64,000 nt of DNA from CAVRTM01 sp963696105 (GTDB lineage Bacteria > Actinomycetota > Actinomycetes > Actinomycetales > Dermatophilaceae): positions 682,001-746,000 of the forward strand of contig CAVOIP010000005.1 of NCBI GenBank assembly GCA_963696105.1. The letters run 5' to 3'. Positions within the stretch are counted from its first letter, which is position 1; each line of letters starts with the position of its first letter. The translations under genes and the position numbers were made by a program. A model generated the notes under the pieces. It was given only the letters and a program-made list of their open reading frames with translations. It did no database searches and had not been told where the DNA came from. Shown here one piece after another: positions 63,043 to 64,000 of this stretch.

Positions 63043-63966
63043 TCACCCCACCAGGAGGTACGGCGACCGCTCGCCCAGCGGGCGCCCCTCGGCCAGGTGC
63101 CACCCCAGGGCCAGGGCCCCGTCCAGCGCCGTGCCGAGCGCCGGCTGCACGACCAGCCCGCGCCGGCCGGCCTCCCGGGCGAACGCCGCCGCGACGGCGT
63201 CGAGCCGCATCAGTCCGCCCACCGCACTCGCCGGCCGCCCGGGGACGCTCGCCGCGACCGAGGCCAGCGACTCCGCGAGCCGGGTCCCCGCATCCGAGCA
63301 GATCGCCGCGGCAACCGCGTCGCTGCCGGCGAGCGCAGCCACCTCCGGAGCGAAGGCCGCCAGCCGTGCCGGCGCGTCGCCACTCGTCATCACCATCCGC
63401 GGCCACTCCCGGGGTGGCCCCCACCGACGTACCGCCAGCTCGTGCAGGGCGACCGAGCCGCCGGGAACTCCGTCCTCGGTGGCCAGCGCTGCGCGCAGGC
63501 CCTGCAGCCCGATCCAGGCGCCCGACCCGCGGTCGGCCAGCACGTGCCCCCACCCGTCGACGCGGCGCCACACCTGCTGGAGGTCGGTCGCGAAGGCGAC
63601 GACGCCCGAGCCGGCGGCGACGACCGCGCCGGGCCCGACCCGCCCGAGCGCCCCGACCAGGCCGGTCACGGCGTCACTGACCACCACCGTGCGGCGGGCA
63701 CCGAGCCGCGAACGGACCTGCTGCAGCACGCAGTCGGGGTCGCTCAGGCCGATCAGCCCCCGCATCGACCACACCACCACGTCGGGCCGCTGCTCGTGGA
63801 CGTCGTCGTACGTCGCCACCACCGACAGCAGCCGCTCGACGTCGATACCGCCCTCCGTGATGGCCGCCCCGACGCCCTGCAGCGGCGGGGCCTGCGGGCC
63901 ACCCGGGCCGACGCGCAGGGCGCGCAGGCCGGACCCGCCGACGTCGACCCCCAGGACCACGCTCAC
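63043..63966 (-). CDS. BadF/BadG/BcrA/BcrD-type ATPase, probable N-acetylglucosamine kinase-like
   Basis: A 307-residue ASKHA-fold protein. Phosphate-1 is VVLGVDVGGSGLRALRVG, phosphate-2 VVVSDAVTGLVGAL, adenosine-region AGSGVVAFATD with DRGSGAWIGLQGLRAA, the usual pattern of NAGK-like sugar kinases. It is likely a cytoplasmic amino-sugar kinase in cell-wall recycling. The GTG start at 63966 follows the stop of the preceding minus-strand gene by 13 bases, so it is probably in an operon with that gene, which lies mostly outside the window. Confidence 0.85.
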   Translation of the reverse strand: MSVVLGVDVGGSGLRALRVGPGGPQAPPLQGVGAAITEGGIDVERLLSVVATYDDVHEQRPDVVVWSMRGLIGLSDPDCVLQQVRSRLGARRTVVVSDAVTGLVGALGRVGPGAVVAAGSGVVAFATDLQQVWRRVDGWGHVLADRGSGAWIGLQGLRAALATEDGVPGGSVALHELAVRRWGPPREWPRMVMTSGDAPARLAAFAPEVAALAGSDAVAAAICSDAGTRLAESLASVAASVPGRPASAVGGLMRLDAVAAAFAREAGRRGLVVQPALGTALDGALALGWHLAEGRPLGERSPYLLVG

Positions 63967-63979
63967 CCGCGGGCGCCGG

Positions 63980-64000
63980 TCACTTGCTCATGCCCGCCGT
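63980..64000 (-). CDS. C-terminal end of an unidentified gene (runs off the window)
   Basis: The last codons of a minus-strand gene, reading TAGMSK and a TGA stop at 63980-63982. This frame is inferred only from its place directly before the BadF-like start. Too little is present to name the product; in related operons it is often a sugar-phosphate or transport gene. Confidence 0.35.
   Translation of the reverse strand, partial: TAGMSK

Overview
The window is about 72-75% GC by eye, with frequent GTG starts, 4-base GTGA/ATGA gene overlaps and many promoters placed directly before the start codon. It reads as the chromosome of a high-GC actinobacterium. Gene order and product types fit the order Micrococcales, with Intrasporangiaceae/Dermatophilaceae as my best guess. 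The layout follows, from memory, a block of the Mycobacterium tuberculosis chromosome running from topA (Rv3646c) through the Tad cluster, acs, marP, nth, crp, the ArsA pair, whiB4 and ponA2 to asd/ask, recR and dnaX (Rv3721c), with local insertions. Most of it is therefore core genome.

Regions. 1-10 kb: topA (5' part only), a putative aromatic-ring dioxygenase behind a leaderless promoter with a palindromic operator, a methyltransferase/AIM24 pair, a type IB topoisomerase, stress regulators (GAF-ANTAR protein, SigB/SigF-type sigma factor, CBS protein) and the proton-pumping pyrophosphatase hppA with a Crp-like site upstream. 10-13.5 kb: a STAS anti-sigma antagonist, a DUF1998 helicase and a small membrane protein. 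13.6-18.5 kb: a compact Tad/Flp pilus operon (ssd-like, tadA, tadB, tadC, DUF4244 pilin, tadE, Rv3654c-like), preceded by a 6C small RNA. 18.8-21.3 kb: a Fic-like protein with a ruined active site, a DinB-fold protein and a probable DNA-binding fusion. 21.4-30.6 kb: glpK-glpD, a secreted subtilase, acsA, nhaA and a holin-like membrane protein. 30.7-45.1 kb: EphE-like protein, marP, NUDIX, nth, crp, metallo-hydrolase, NUDIX, RidA, DUF4177, hydrolase, two ArsA ATPases, a WhiB protein, a class A PBP, YqeY and a metallophosphoesterase.

45.2-47.0 kb is the one clearly accessory segment. A tRNA-Pro(CGG) gene and a 51-base near-perfect repeat of its 3' half flank a 1.7 kb islet holding a decayed tyrosine-integrase tail and a secreted DUF6454-type protein. 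47.1-53.8 kb: an ECF sigma factor preceded by a drastically shortened YCII-type gene, an ABC exporter, a LolA-like lipoprotein and a two-component system. 53.85-56.23 kb carries asd and lysC, which recognisably align to their families along almost their whole length but switch reading frame at least a dozen times. 56.3-64 kb: prfC, DUF5063, recR, an acyltransferase, dnaX with the SRP RNA immediately upstream, tRNA-Ser(GGA) and a BadF-type kinase.

How the genes work together. glpK/glpD feed glycerol to central metabolism; acsA activates acetate. marP, the PBP, the ArsA pair and WhiB form a conserved envelope and redox-stress neighbourhood. The sigma, STAS, ANTAR and CBS proteins form a stress-signalling set. 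Single-base frameshifts in homopolymers (nhaA, an ABC ATPase, a histidine kinase) and the dense indels in lysC-asd look more like consensus-sequence error than evolution, but this cannot be decided from the sequence alone. I found no CRISPR array, intact prophage, intact transposase or replication origin.
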